DNA of 64,000 nt, taken from contig JAFEMH010004906.1 of the NCBI GenBank assembly GCA_022495995.1, positions 62,001-126,000 of the forward strand, written 5' to 3'. The notes beneath the pieces were generated by a model. The model did not search any database. It saw only the letters and a list, made by a program, of their open reading frames with translations, and had not been told where the DNA came from. A program made the position numbers and the translations under genes. Positions within the stretch are counted from its first letter, which is position 1. Every line of letters begins with the position of its first letter. Shown here piece after piece: positions 1-11,360 of this stretch. Origin of the DNA: Adenophora triphylla var. japonica. Taxonomy: Eukaryota; Streptophyta; Magnoliopsida; Asterales; Campanulaceae.

Positions 1-59
1 GCAATCGCCGAGCATTCGACGCTTGGATTTGGGCCGATTTGACGATTTTGGCATCATCA
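1..59 (+). repeat. 3' end of the 5' LTR (Tat element)
   Basis: This stretch matches the last 60 bases of the 3' LTR with only two visible differences (a missing g near base 10, and c/t near base 34). It ends in the canonical CA. The rest of the LTR is upstream of the window. Confidence 0.88.
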
Positions 60-61
60 AT

Positions 62-79
62 TGGTTCCATTGCCGGGAA
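62..79 (+). other. Primer-binding site, tRNA-Glu-like
   Basis: TGGTTCCATTGCCGGGAA starts two bases after the LTR end. Its complement ends in CCCGGCAATGGAACCA, close to the 3' end of plant tRNA-Glu as I recall it (one mismatch in the acceptor stem). Position and the TGG start support a PBS; the tRNA identity is from memory. Confidence 0.65.
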
Positions 80-469
80 ATCGATTCAAACACCCATTGT
101 TTGGCCTGGAAGACGCTCGCCTTAAGCCAATTTCCTTGCCGGAATTGTTCTTTCTTGGAACAGAATTTCTGGATCGCGTGGTCTGTTCTTGAAAACCGCC
201 TGAATCTGCATATTTTGACCGAAAATACCTGCATTCCGTTGAAGGCATTTTTGGCGTTAAAATTCCGCCCCAATTTGGCTTGAATTCGTTTTGTTTCGAA
301 AGAATTACAATCGGCAATTTGTTGGTGGTCAAAATTTGCCCTAATTTTGACCCCAAAATTGGTTCTATTGAAATTGTGAATTTTGAGATATTTGCTGTTA
401 ATAATCTGCTGTTGATTCATAATGGACGGACAATTCACAAGTGTTACAATGAGGATCCCACCCAAGTGA

Positions 470-2509
470 ATGGGGGAACATCTGAGCCGAGGAGCCACCG
501 CTCCTCCTCCTCCTCTACCTCAAGCCGATGCCATTCCTCCCCTTGCCATGACTCTTCGTTCCATGGGTCAGGCAAATGCCGAGGGAGAGGGCAATGACCT
601 TCCTCGTCCTACTCGTACTCGTGGGAAGCAAGCAGGAAGGAAGAAAACAAAGAATGCCGACGCCGGTCAAGCAGGAGGATCTCAACCCGTTGACCGACGC
701 TCTTTGTTACACAAACAAATGGAGACTTTGCAAAGGATGTATGAGACACAAGTTGCTCTGTTGCAAATGGACCCGAGATCATTCCATAGCTCCCTTCATT
801 GTACCATCAATGGGCCCGCCTTTGAGAAAGGAACAGGAGAGCATCGGGATCCTCCCACGAAGGCTGGCGAGCTACAGCTGCCGGCTCCCGGGGATTCTCC
901 TCATCCTCGGCATAACGGTAAGCATAAGGAGCTGTGGTCGACCTAAGAAGCCAAATAACTCCTAGGGAAGAGGAAGTGAACTCCAAGGACCTAAGGACAA
1001 GACTCGGCTTGAATAGGCGCCTATCCACCTGCTCGCCTCGTCATGACACCTAGGCGTCCCGCGTCTCCTCGAGCTCGTCGGCGAGATTCTCCTCGTCCTC
1101 GTCATTCGAGATTCTCATCGTCCTCGTCGACCGGACTCTCCTCGTCCTCGGCATCGGGAATTTGCTAGGCCGAGGACCCCGAGCCCTACTGGGATGATAC
1201 TTGGCGCACAAGACACGGAACCAAGACGTGATAGGGCCCCCTCCCAAACGTGATGGCCACCGACATGAAGAAAAGCATAGTAGGGTGAATGATCGCCCCA
1301 AAGAAAGTCGATCGAAGCTCCCAACGAAGCACTCGCTCAAGCGGTGAGAAGGAAATAGAAATAAAGCAATGGGAGGCTGTGAAGCAAAATTTGGATGATA
1401 TGGAGAGGGAAAGAAATATAATGACGATGATTATGATTGGGCCACCCGTCCGTTTTCCTTGAGGATAACTACAGCACCTCCCATCCTAACCTCAAGCTCC
1501 CAAATTTCGAGAAATATAACGGAACCACCGACGCCAAGAGACCATGTGCAAAGTTTTGAACAAACCATGAATCTCCTCACCAGCTGGCGATGACTTGCTC
1601 TGCCAAGCTTTCGCGAGCACCTTCTCCTGAACTGGCTTTGACCTGGTTAGTGAGCTCAAGAAAGGTTGCATCGATTCTTTGGAGGGGCATGAGGAGAATG
1701 TTCTTGGATCATTTTGCCACGGGTGGGAAGAGGAAGATGAGATTAACCGACTTGGCCAACATTGAGCAAGGGAAGGGAGAGACCACCCTCGGCTACTACA
1801 ATAGGTTAGAAAAATGGCGAGATCAAGTCGAAGAAAGCCTCACTGATAGGGAGGTCATAGTTTGCTTCAACTACGGGTTAAAATCGGCCCCCTCATTTAT
1901 GAACTCTCGGCCCGGGGAACCCGGCTCAAGGCCGAATTATACAAAGTGGCTTATGCCATTTCCATGGGCGAGGACAAGACAAAGAAAAGGGGTGTCGACA
2001 AGACGGAACCTGAAGCAACTAACTCGAAACGAGAATGACAATGGGAACGGCAAGAAAGGAAAGAATAAAACCGGAAGCAGCGAGAAGGCTGGAGTTCGCC
2101 CCTCTTACAAAGCCCGTCTCCGAAATCATGCGGATGGTGAACCTTCCTCCACCTCGTCCCCGGATCGATAACCCAAAGTATCCCCTTGACAAGAACAAAT
2201 CTTGTGATTTTCACAAGGACAGACGGGCACGCCGCGATGGTTCTTTGGGCCCTTAAGAAGATAATCCAACAATGGGTTGACGAGGGAAAATTAGACCGTT
2301 ATGTCATGAAGAAAGATGGCAAACATAAGCGGAAGCAAGAGGAGAGTGAAGATGACTCCAAGAGTGAGGATGAAGATCGAAGGCCTCCTAGGGCTAAACT
2401 ACGTGTGATCCGCGAAGAGGTGACCTCCACCGAGCTAAGGGATCGGATCCACGAGCTAAGCAAAGTATACCATGTCCACCTTGGATCCATAAAGCGAAGA
2501 AGTCATTAG
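470..2509 (+). pseudogene. gag: gag (capsid/nucleocapsid) of the Tat element, broken
   Basis: The likely start is the Met at 470 (MGEHLSRG), followed by a proline-rich and then basic leader. The retrotransposon gag fold is recognisable in pieces: LPNFEKYNG near 1495-1530, then FLDHFATGGKRK and LANIEQGKGETTLGYYNRL at about 1700-1810. The tail holds the typical Tat Cys/His remnant CDFHKD (about 2200-2220) followed by LKKIIQQWVDEGKLDRYV, and an acidic DDSKSEDEDRR stretch. The frame changes several times between 946 and 1590 and again near 2180. In the intact family this protein forms the cytoplasmic particle that packages element RNA; this copy cannot make it whole. Confidence 0.75.
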
Positions 2510-2525
2510 TTTTTCTCCGAATGAG

Positions 2526-2804
2526 TTGGCGGGAAGTCGAGCGGCTCGTGAGCGGCCGTTGGTCATCGAGGGCCGAATTGACAATGTTGAATGCGAAAGA
2601 CTTCTTGTTGATACGGGGGCCTCCCGTGACATCCTATACTATTCGGCCTTCCAACAAATGGGGTGGAAAGACACGGCGCTAGAACCATATCATGGAAGGC
2701 TTGAAGGATTCACCAACCATAAGGTTGGAGCAAAGGGAACCGTAGAACTAGAACTTCGAAGTCGGCGATCATCCCTTAGAGCCGCGGCTCAGTCACTTTC
2801 ATAG
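2526..2804 (+). pseudogene. Aspartic protease domain of the Tat element
   Basis: The translation carries a retroviral-type active-site motif in LLVDTGASRDILY, preceded by the usual beta-strand PLVIEGRI and followed by MGWKDTALEPYHGRLEGF, as in Tat pol. The catalytic aspartate is present. The frame stops at 2804, well before RT, so the polyprotein is broken. A further protease/RT linker at 2805-3500 is visible only in fragments, with a local duplication of the phrase catggtcctagaaa (near 3109 and 3168). Confidence 0.78.
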
Positions 2805-3550
2805 TCATGGATTTGACTAGTGACTATCATGCGATTATTGGCATTCCAAGTCAAGCCAAACTTGGGATGGTAGCCTCCCTTCCTCACCAACGAGTTAAAT
2901 TTCCCACTCGTGCTTTGGCATTGGATGCGTGAGGGCAACCCCAAAGATTTCTTGGAACATGTTGTCAAGAGCGGAAAAAGTCAAAAAGCGTGGAGATAGA
3001 TACGCCCGAGGAGAACATCAAGATCACCAAATCACGAGAAGACCACGGAAACTAGCTCTAGAATGAACTATATCAGTGAAGTATGGGAAAGTGAGGAAGA
3101 GGAACCTATGGTCCTAGAAATTGTGGATGACAGGCGTAACTCTACCCAGCTCTGGAAGAAAGAGCACATGGTCCTAGAAAGCTGCGGATGACCAAGGCAT
3201 AGTTCTACCCGTCTCAGGAAGACCCCATTCTCGTCAATGACCGAACTCGGGGGCCAACCATGACTCGGGGAAGAACGATCTTCCGGACATCGATAAACTT
3301 ATGCGGGAAGAAGGCCTCAATGTAAACGACAATGAAGGGAGGAGAATCGGAGAGATCATCATCGAATCCACTGGAATTTCGAGACGGACCGAAATGAAGC
3401 ACAGTAGATGAGCTAGAAGAGGTAGTCATTAATCACGACTATCTGAACAAAAAATCAAGCTAGGAGGCCGGCTATCACGGGAAGAGAAAGAAAGAATCAT
3501 ATCCCTCTTGAAAAAGCAGTCTCGACGTCTTTGCTTGGAGAGTCGAAGAC

Positions 3551-4110
3551 ATGAAGGGAATCAATGAAGAAGTAGCCCTCCACCGCTTAGAAGTTGATCC
3601 TTTAGCGAAGACCATTTCTCGAGACAAGGAGAAATTTTGCAAGAGACAAGGAGGAAGCTATAAAAGAAAGAGGTGCGAGAAATTACTCGGCTTGGGAATA
3701 ATTCGCGAAGTCAAATACCCGTTTGGTTGGCTAATGTGGTTATGGTGAAGAAGCAAAATGGGAAATGGCGCATGTGCATGGAGCTTATTTGATCTAAACA
3801 AAGCACGCCCCAAGGACGGCTATCCTCTCCCAGGAATCGACAAGTTAGTGGACTCCATTTACGGACACCAAACTCTCGGCTTCTTAGATGCCTACTCGAG
3901 GCTATCATCGGATAAAAATGGCAAGAAGACATCGAGAAGGCGCCTTTCAAACACTGTGGGGAATTTACGCTACATCATGATGCCTTTTGGGCTCAAGAAT
4001 CTTTGGTGCCACTTACCAACGGATGGTAAACCAAGTTTTTGCAAGTCGAGATAGGTAGAAACATGGAGGCTTATATTGATGACATGGTCATAAAGACCAA
4101 GGAAGCGGCC
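3551..4110 (+). pseudogene. Reverse transcriptase of the Tat element, frameshifted
   Basis: RT blocks occur in order but in different frames: MKGINEEVALHRLEVDP at the start, LGLGIIREVKYP, then VKKQNGKWRMCM, DLNKARPKDGYPLPGIDKLVD, and LRYIMMPFGLKN. The catalytic box AYIDDMVIKTKE (YIDD codons at 4072-4083) is intact. At least three frame changes separate these blocks, so no functional RT is made. The wording of the blocks is that of Ty3/gypsy RT of the Tat group. Confidence 0.82.
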
Positions 4111-4499
4111 ACGTTCTGACCTAGAAGAGACCATTCATAACCTCAGGAGCCAACAACATGAAGGCTGAATCCAAGCAAATGCGTGTTCGGAGTTCTTTGC
4201 GAGGAAATTTAAGGCTTCATGGTTTCCCAAAGGGGATTGAAGCAAACCCGAGAAAAGATCAAGGCTCTCATTGACATGAAGGAACCTACCACCATCAAGG
4301 AGGTCAGACTTAATGGAAGAATTGCGGCCCTTGGAAGATTCATCGCGAAGTCCGCCGAAAAGTCCTTTGCCTTTCTTCAAGGTATTGAAGGGTACCAAGA
4401 GCTTCTCCTGGACTCCTGAATGCTCGGAAGCGTTCCTCCGGTTGAAGGAGTACTTGGGTTCCCCTCCCTTGCTTGATCAGGCCTACCGGTGAGATGCTA

Positions 4500-5173
4500 T
4501 ACGTCTTCCTGCGCCGCGATCACGGCGTCGCAGTTTGTCCTAGTTCGAAAGGATGAAGGAATTCGAAGCCCGTCTACTATGTCTCAAAAGCTACGTCCGA
4601 TGTAGAAAGCGAGATATTTTAATGTGGAGAAGATAGCATACGCACTAGTCATTGCTTCAAGGAAGGCTGCGTGCATATTTTTACGCACTATCATCACCGT
4701 CTACACCCGATGAACCATTGAAGAAAATCCTACACAAGTTGGACGGCTCGGGGCGTCTCCTTAATTGGTCAATCGCTCTAACGGAGTTTGATATCACTTA
4801 CCAACCAAGGAAGACCCTCCTAGCACGGCCTTTGGTTGACTTCATGAGTCGAGGCGCCTTTATGGGTGAGCATCTCCCCACCTCCCGGAAGCAAAACGCG
4901 CCGGAGGAAAAGACTCTCCCATTGAACTCCCGTCAGCTGTTGGATCACGTATACGGACGGATCGGCTACCAAGGAAAGAAGCGGAGCGGAATAGTACTAG
5001 CAAGTCCGGAAGGAGAATATACTATACAAGATGCTATCCGCTTCGGGTTTCTGCCTCCTAACAACCAAGGCGAATACGAGGCTTTCATATTTGGCATTGA
5101 GTTGGCCTCCTTCTATGGAGCAACTAAGGTGGGCTGCTTTTCTGTGACTCCCGGCTTGTTGTCAAACAAGTGA
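4500..5173 (+). pseudogene. RNase H plus second (Tat-type) RNase H
   Basis: The usual gypsy RNase H is broken at 4500-4650 and continues as LHKLDGSGRLLNWSIALTEFDITYQPRK and LVDFMSRGAF to about 4860. A second RNase H-like domain follows at about 4955-5173: GRIGYQGKKRSGIVLASPEG, IRFGFLPPNNQGEYEAFIFG and GIELASFYGATKV. Two RNase H domains in tandem are known for Tat/Ogre elements, the second thought to be acquired separately. The frame ends at 5173, where the family's DSxLVV-type motif appears only after a frameshift. Confidence 0.8.
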
Positions 5174-5430
5174 AAGGAGAATATAACACTCGAGATATCA
5201 CCACTTGCCAAGTATAGAGACCTGGTCCTAGATATGACGAAGAAAATGGAATTTTTCGAGCTCGAGCGAATAGGAAGGGAAGACAACCAAGTCGCGAGAC
5301 GTTCTCTCCCAAACTAGCCACCATGGACGTGTCTCCTTCGGAGACCGGCCCATATGTAGTTTATCTTAGGAACTGCGTATGAAAGATTACAAGTCATGCT
5401 TACGGACGAGGAAGAGAGATCTTTGGATCG

Positions 5431-6640
5431 ATGACTACATCGAATACATTGAGAAGGAGAAACTCCCGAGAAGATGATGCTCGAGCCAAGCTTATCAAGA
5501 AGAGGTCTCCAAGATTTGTGGTGATGAACGGAGTCCTCTACAGAAGATCTTTCACGAAGCCCCTGCTAAGGTGTGTCTATCCCAAGGAAGCGAGAATCTC
5601 TGGCGAAGTACATGAAGGTGTTTGCGGCGGACACCGGGGGCGAACCTTAGGCGACAAAATCATATCGCTAGGTTACTGCGCGAACCTAAGGGAGGACGCG
5701 CATGCCTATGTTCGAAAATGTGACAAATGCAGGTTCTACGACATTCCAAGACTACTGCGGTCGAGCAAACACTTGTAATACCTACGTGGCCATTTGATAT
5801 GTGGGGATCGACCTCATTGGACCACTTCCCACCCGCCCGTGGTAATTGCAAGTACGTGATAGTAGGCTGTTGATTACTTCTCCAAATGGATAGAAGCCAA
5901 GGCATTGGCAAAGATAACGGAAGAGAACGCGATCAACTTTGTTCATGACAACATTTGGTGCGAGATTTGGCCTTCCGCATACAATTGTTTCGACCATGGC
6001 CTCCAATTCTCCACGGCATTTACAACCGAATTGGGAAGAGTCAAAGTACGCCATGCAAAATCTTCGGTTAGCGAGACCCCAAGGCAACGGTCAGCGAAGG
6101 CGCCAACAAGCGGGTCCTAACCGCCCTCACCAAGAACCTTGAAGGACGCGAGGGTAGATGGTTGGACGAACTTCCCCTAGCTTTATGGGTGATTCGCACA
6201 ACCACCGAGGGCCAACCCAGGAAACCCCATTCGCACTAACTTTCGGTTACGAGGCTATGGCACCGAGAGATGGCCATCCACTACGGTAAGGAACTCCCAT
6301 TATGATGAAGCAAGTCAGCAAGGTCGATAGGCTCCTAGACACTGGACACGATAGATGAAAAACGACTAGGCTGCGCGAGATGAGGATGGTGAATTACAAA
6401 CAAAGGACCAAGGCATATCACGACAAGAGGGTCATCAAAAGAGTATTCCAAGTTGGCGATTGGGTACTTAGAAAGATCGAAGCTGCGGGTCGGAAGGCGA
6501 ACAGAACAAGCTCTCCCCAATTGGGAAGGTCCCTATGTCATCACTCAAGTCATTCGAAGGGACCTACGGATTAAGGACCAAGGAGGGGAAGGATCTCAAG
6601 CATCCGTGGCACTCAGACAACCTTAGAAAATATTATCACT
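5431..6640 (+). pseudogene. Integrase of the Tat element, frameshifted
   Basis: The N-terminal HHCC zinc finger is clear: VHEGVCGGHRGRTLGDK, then VRKCDKCRFY. The core is seen as WPFDMWGIDLIGPLP (frame corrected by eye, about 5790-5835), then FGARFGLPHTIVSTM and WLDELPLALWVIRTT. The C-terminal part reads NYKQRTKAYHDKRV and FQVGDWVLRKIEA at about 6395-6480. Several frameshifts interrupt the core. The integrase gives way to noncoding DNA near 6640. Confidence 0.8.
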
Positions 6641-6883
6641 AGTCTAGTTTATTTTGCAATAGATTAGCTCTTTATTTTCGGTCTTTTATTTTCGGTCTTT
6701 TGTTTTCTTTTTGTCTTTTTAGTTGATAGGATTGCGGTTCTATGTAATCGCATTTCGGTTCTACGAAAGCGGTTTCTTCAATATGCAAAACCACTATCAA
6801 CTATCTACACCAACTCAGGAAGATGAGGACATTATCTCAACTCTCTCAAACACACCGGCCAAGATCGAGGATCTTTCTTGACT

Positions 6884-7382
6884 GATGGCTTACCATAAAG
6901 TCAAGACCAGGGGTCCTCCTTGGCACGATGGCTTACCATAAAGTCAAGACCAAGGATCTTCCTTGGCACGATGGCTTACCACGAAGCCAAGACCGAGGGT
7001 CTTCCTTGGCACGATGGCTTACTAACGCCAAGACCAAGGGTCCTCCTTGGCACGATGGCTTACCACGAAGCCAAGACCAAGGGTCTTCCTTGGCACGATG
7101 GCTTATTAACGGCCAAGACGAGGTCCTCCTTGGCACGATGGCTTACCACGGCCAAGACGAGTCTTCCTTGGCACGATGGCTGCGGCGGCCAAGACCAAGG
7201 GTCCTCCTTGGCACGATGGCTTACCACAAAGCCAAGACCCGAGGGTCTTCCTTGGCACGATGGCTTACTAACGGCAGACCGAGGTCCTCCTTGGCACGAT
7301 GGCTTACACAATCCAATACCGAGGGTCATCCTTGGCCCGATGGCTTACCATACATCCCACGAGGTCCGCCTTGGTTCGGGAT
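6884..7382 (+). repeat. Tandem array, 38-44 bp unit, about 12 copies
   Basis: The phrase gatggctta starts at 6884, 6927, 6970, 7013, 7054, 7097, 7137, 7175 (variant), 7215, 7259, 7298 and 7339, giving periods of 38-44 bp. A typical unit holds two potential hairpins: GGCTT..AAGCC and CCAAGG..CCTTGG. Long open frames on both strands here come from the repeat and are not genes. The array lies between integrase and the antisense ORF, the hypervariable 3' region known to seed satellites in Tat/Ogre elements. Confidence 0.92.
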
Positions 7383-7670
7383 CCTGAAGTCATATTCAAA
7401 GCTAAGGAAAATTTCCTCGGCCTAAATGACGTACGAGCATAGTTAAAGCCGAGGAAACTTCCTCGGCCAAACCACTTGTTCAATATGTAAGCAATAAGGG
7501 ACCTTCTTTGGATCCCACCTTCTCAAGTCCAGTGCCTCTGCCTAGCATGCAAGGATACGAGCAAGTTATTGAAATAACAAGAATCATAGCAAAGGATTTT
7601 TTCATTGATATTCAAATGTAAGTACATATCCTATCATCTATTACAAAAAGCATAACAAGAAAAAGCTATT

Positions 7671-10291
7671 CTAAGATTGTTGAGCATCATCAAAAGGCTT
7701 TTCAAGCCAATCTTGAGTAATGGAGCCAGGAGGAGGAAGGTCCGTTTGATTGATAAGAGCATCGCTTTCCTCGGCCCCTCTTCCTTCCTCGGTTTCCATG
7801 GCCTCAGGCTCTTCCTCGTCCTGGATGGCCTCCACTAAGTCTTTGATGTTGCCAGGGACTACAGGGGCTGGCCTCCACACTTCCCTGCATGCTTGAGCAT
7901 CCTTGGCTGCTATCAATTCCAAGTTGCTTGCAGAGAAGGGGACTAAGTGATGGAGGGCCCTAACTTCCTCACTATATTGGTCCCGGCATATCAACATGGC
8001 TATTTTGTTGATGTCAAGGCCGGTGGAGGGATCAGCCAAAATGCTCCTGGCAAGATGAAGGTATCCATCTTCGAACATAGTAGCCGTTTGCTCGTCCACG
8101 GCGTCCTGGAAGGCCGAGCTAGCTACCGCGGCATCCTTGAATGCCGGGCTCTCCTTGAAGCGCGCCACGGCCTCGTTTTCTTTGGCGGGAAGGGCGGCCT
8201 CCGGCCCTTGGTATTTGGCCTCGGCTTCCTCGGCCTTAGCACGAGCTCGGCCTTATCCAGTAAGAGCTTTGGTCGGCTCCTCTCCTTTAAGCCGGAGAAG
8301 CTCGTCGGCCTTGGCTTTCTTCCTCGGCCTTGGCCTTGCCTTCCTCGGCCCTCTTCACCTCGGCTTCCACCTTCGCCTTGGCGCCTCAAGCTCGGCATCT
8401 TTGGCTTTAAGAAGTTTAACCAAGGAAGACTTCTCGGAATCGCTTTTGGCCGGGGCTGCCTTGGCCTCATTCATGCGTCTGGTCTTCTTCTTGGCCAAAA
8501 CATTTTCATACGCCGTGACGAAGCCAAGCGAAAGAAAAGTTCAATATCATATTAAGTATGCATCTCTCAAAATCAATGATCAACGAGCAAGGAAAGGATA
8601 TTCACCTCGGCAATTAAGAGCCCCTTGCGACAAAGCAAGGTATCATCGCTGGGAGCCTCTGGACAAAAGCATCATAGGCGTCCTCGTCCATTGATCTACG
8701 GGCGGGGCTCACGCCCTAATCGCTAAGGGTCCCTCCTAGCTTGCGAGAGGAATTCCTTTGAGCCGAGGAACGTTGATGGCCATGCTCTTGGCCGGCTCGT
8801 CGGCTGCTCAATGGTCTCAATATTTTGGATGGTTAGAGGAGGAGGAGGAGCATCAACATGGGGAGCCTCAGCGTGGGGAGCCCCACCAACATTAGCCTTC
8901 TTAGTTACGGGCTCCTCGGCACTCGAAGCTTGGGCTCTTTTGGAGCCGGATCTCCGAGCAACGAGGCGGCTTTCCTCGGCTCCGCCTCCTCGGCACCGGT
9001 AGAAAGGTCGGCCATGTCACCGGTTATGGGTTCAACTTGATCCTCGGATCTTTGCGTCCTCGGAATTAATCTCTGATGCACTTTAAGGGGTAGGGGCTTA
9101 TCACCACTGGACAGAGCACCAAGTTACGAGCATTGGCCTCGTCCTTCCTCTCCACCGCGAGACTTCTTGCTCGGCTTTCTCTTTCGCTGATCGGCTCCGA
9201 GGACTTAGTCTTTCCATCGCAAGGGTGGCTTCTTCCTCGGTAGTCAAATCTGTAAAGACAAGGAAGAAATGGTCAAGTACGAGCAAGAAGATCCAAGGTC
9301 AAATACGAAGCAAAATAATATGCAAAAAATTACAAGCGTAAGATAAAAGTTTACGTCCAACAATGTTAGGTGCTCCAATACATTGGTCGCGGGGACGCTC
9401 ATCGTGGCACCTAATACGATCCTCGTGAAATACGAAGCTGGATGTACCGTCCAATCATTGAAGCGACGACCTCTTTTAACATTTACAAGGGAGCTACCCC
9501 GTCCTCGTTCCCGGCATCAATCCTGCTGGATATAGAAATGATCCGAGGATTCAACTTGCTTCCGATCTAGGACCCCTACCACAGCAAACTCTTCTAGGCG
9601 TTTGATCAAAGCTTTGGTCCACTCATATTGTTGGACGGCGAAGGTAGATGTTGGGTCACCACAAGGAGGCTGGAACTCCCAACCTTGGCGGCTCTCAACT
9701 CGGATGACATGATGATCCCGGCTGGAACTTTACTAGACATGGGGAGGAGCAATTTTGGTTTCCTATTGGCACTCCTAATTACTACCGGCCATTGTTCCTT
9801 GATGACTTGGATAATGTAGAAATGACGGAAGGCTCCCATGGTCGGCTCATAGCCTAAACTACGGCGAGAGGATGATGAAGCTAACCGGCACCCTAGTGCC
9901 GTTGGCTCTAGCATGGCATTCTTGCCTTTACATCGTCCAAAAATTCGCGAGATGAAGGGGTCCGAGAGGAAGACGAAGCCCCTGTTGGGCCCATTTTATA
10001 ATAGAAGTGGACATAATCTTGGTTGTAGTAGAAGTTCGTCTCCTCCTTCTCCGTCTTCGGCTCAATCTTGCCCATATAAGTTAACTTGTACTCATCCCGG
10101 TTCACCTTGTACTTGGAGTACAATTTTTCAATCATGGGATCCCCAGGCTTTGGTGCCCTCTCCACTTGCTTTCCTCGGCTACCTGCTCCTCGGCCTCTTC
10201 TTCGGACGAGGCGGGCATCAGCTTGTGCACCTTCAACGAAGGCGTCAACTATCTGAGTAGACGAGGAGGGCTCTCCTTCTCTTCCCGTCAT
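7671..10291 (-). pseudogene. Antisense ORF of the Tat element (gypsy-type transposon protein family), broken
   Basis: On the strand opposite to gag-pol, reading from 10291 down, are MTGREGEPSSSTQIVDAF, then a block at 9606-9914 containing LGYEPTMGAFRHFYIIQ. That block resembles the plant family called 'putative gypsy type transposon' (Pfam Transposase_28, from memory). Farther on are a charged segment rich in Ala-Glu-Glu codons (8170-8470, probable coiled coil) and a C-terminal part ending at 7671 with VARFKESPAFKDAAVASSAF, FEDGYLHLARSIL and an acidic tail. Frameshifts fall between all these parts. Antisense ORFs of this kind are known in several Tat elements; their role is not established. 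The next noncoding bases (7383-7670) contain inverted TTCCTCGGC/GCCGAGGAA motifs. Confidence 0.68.
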
Positions 10292-11360
10292 ATCTGCATA
10301 AAGACGAGGAGACCAAATTATTTACCTCGTCAATGGCTGATTAAATGACGGGGAAGGAAGATTCCCCTCCTCGTCATTCCATAAGGCCGAGGAAGGAAGA
10401 TCTCCTTCCTCGTCATTTCATAAGGCCGAGGAGGGGGCCGTACCTCTCAGACGCTCACGCATTTCGCGATGGGAGGCCGGGTAGAAACGATTCGATGTGC
10501 TCCACCATTTGAGCCCTATCCTCAAACACTATGATGTTGGGAGAACCGGACTCAATCCTATCTATTCTTGTGGAGTGCAGGTATTGAATGAATAAACGGG
10601 AGCGGCCGTAACCCCTGTTGCTTGCTTATATCATCCAAGTTCGGCATCATCCATGGACCCCTCTCTACGATAGACCCTCAAATTTCCAAAAGTATGATAT
10701 CCATAACGGAATCGGGGAGAATGGTCCCAAGATCGAGCCATTTCTAAGGGGAATCAAAAACGAAGGGGGAGTTCATTCAATATTCCAGAAATTTCATATA
10801 AAATGCAAAGAGAATTAATGAACTGAAGTTTTTAAAGTTTTTTATCAAGAAAAGCTTCAACCTTCAACAATGGTGGTTCTTGGCATGGACAAAATCACTC
10901 CTAAACCCTAGAAAACGCTGGAACATGAAAAGAAGTTGTAAGAAAAGGAGAAATTTCATACCTGAGTTTGCAAGAATGAATGGGATCAATGCAGAAAGCG
11001 ACTTCGCCGGAAAAATCAAGCTCACCGGGAGGCTGGGTTTGAAGGTTCTTTGTGATCGCCGGAAATCTCTTTTGCCTTGGCTCTCAATGGCTTGGGGTTT
11101 GTAAAGAGTAAAATGAAAGGGGTTTTGGTTTTTATACCCCTCCAATCCGGGTCAACCCGTGGGTAAAGCAAAGATCCAGGTCCGGAGTCCCAAGAATTAA
11201 ATGCGAAATGATGGGTTCAAGGCGTGACAAGACTGGGGGGCCCCAGAATAGTAACCGTCAGATACCCACCAATGACGCGTGTAAAACCTGTTCGTATCCC
11301 ATATGCCGGGCGAGGCTAACTTTCTATTCATCAAAGCCGAGCTAGAAAGTTGGGGGCCAG
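10292..11360. other. Noncoding 3' region and possible antisense leader of the Tat element
   Basis: No protein domain is recognisable here. The stretch 10330-10440 repeats CCTCGTCATT and GCCGAGGA phrases in both orientations. A purine-rich run, AAGTTGGGGGCCAG at about 11347-11360, precedes the 3' LTR and is the best polypurine-tract candidate. Confidence 0.5.

Noticed and set aside
6920..7425. Overlapping 155- and 165-codon open frames with LPWHDGL repeats
   Set aside because: Produced by the 38-44 bp array, open in two plus frames and on the minus strand; not a protein gene.
7947..8694. Plus-strand open frames of about 200 codons over the antisense ORF
   Set aside because: Shadows of the Ala/Glu/Arg-rich minus-strand coding sequence; the minus frame has the domain-like features.
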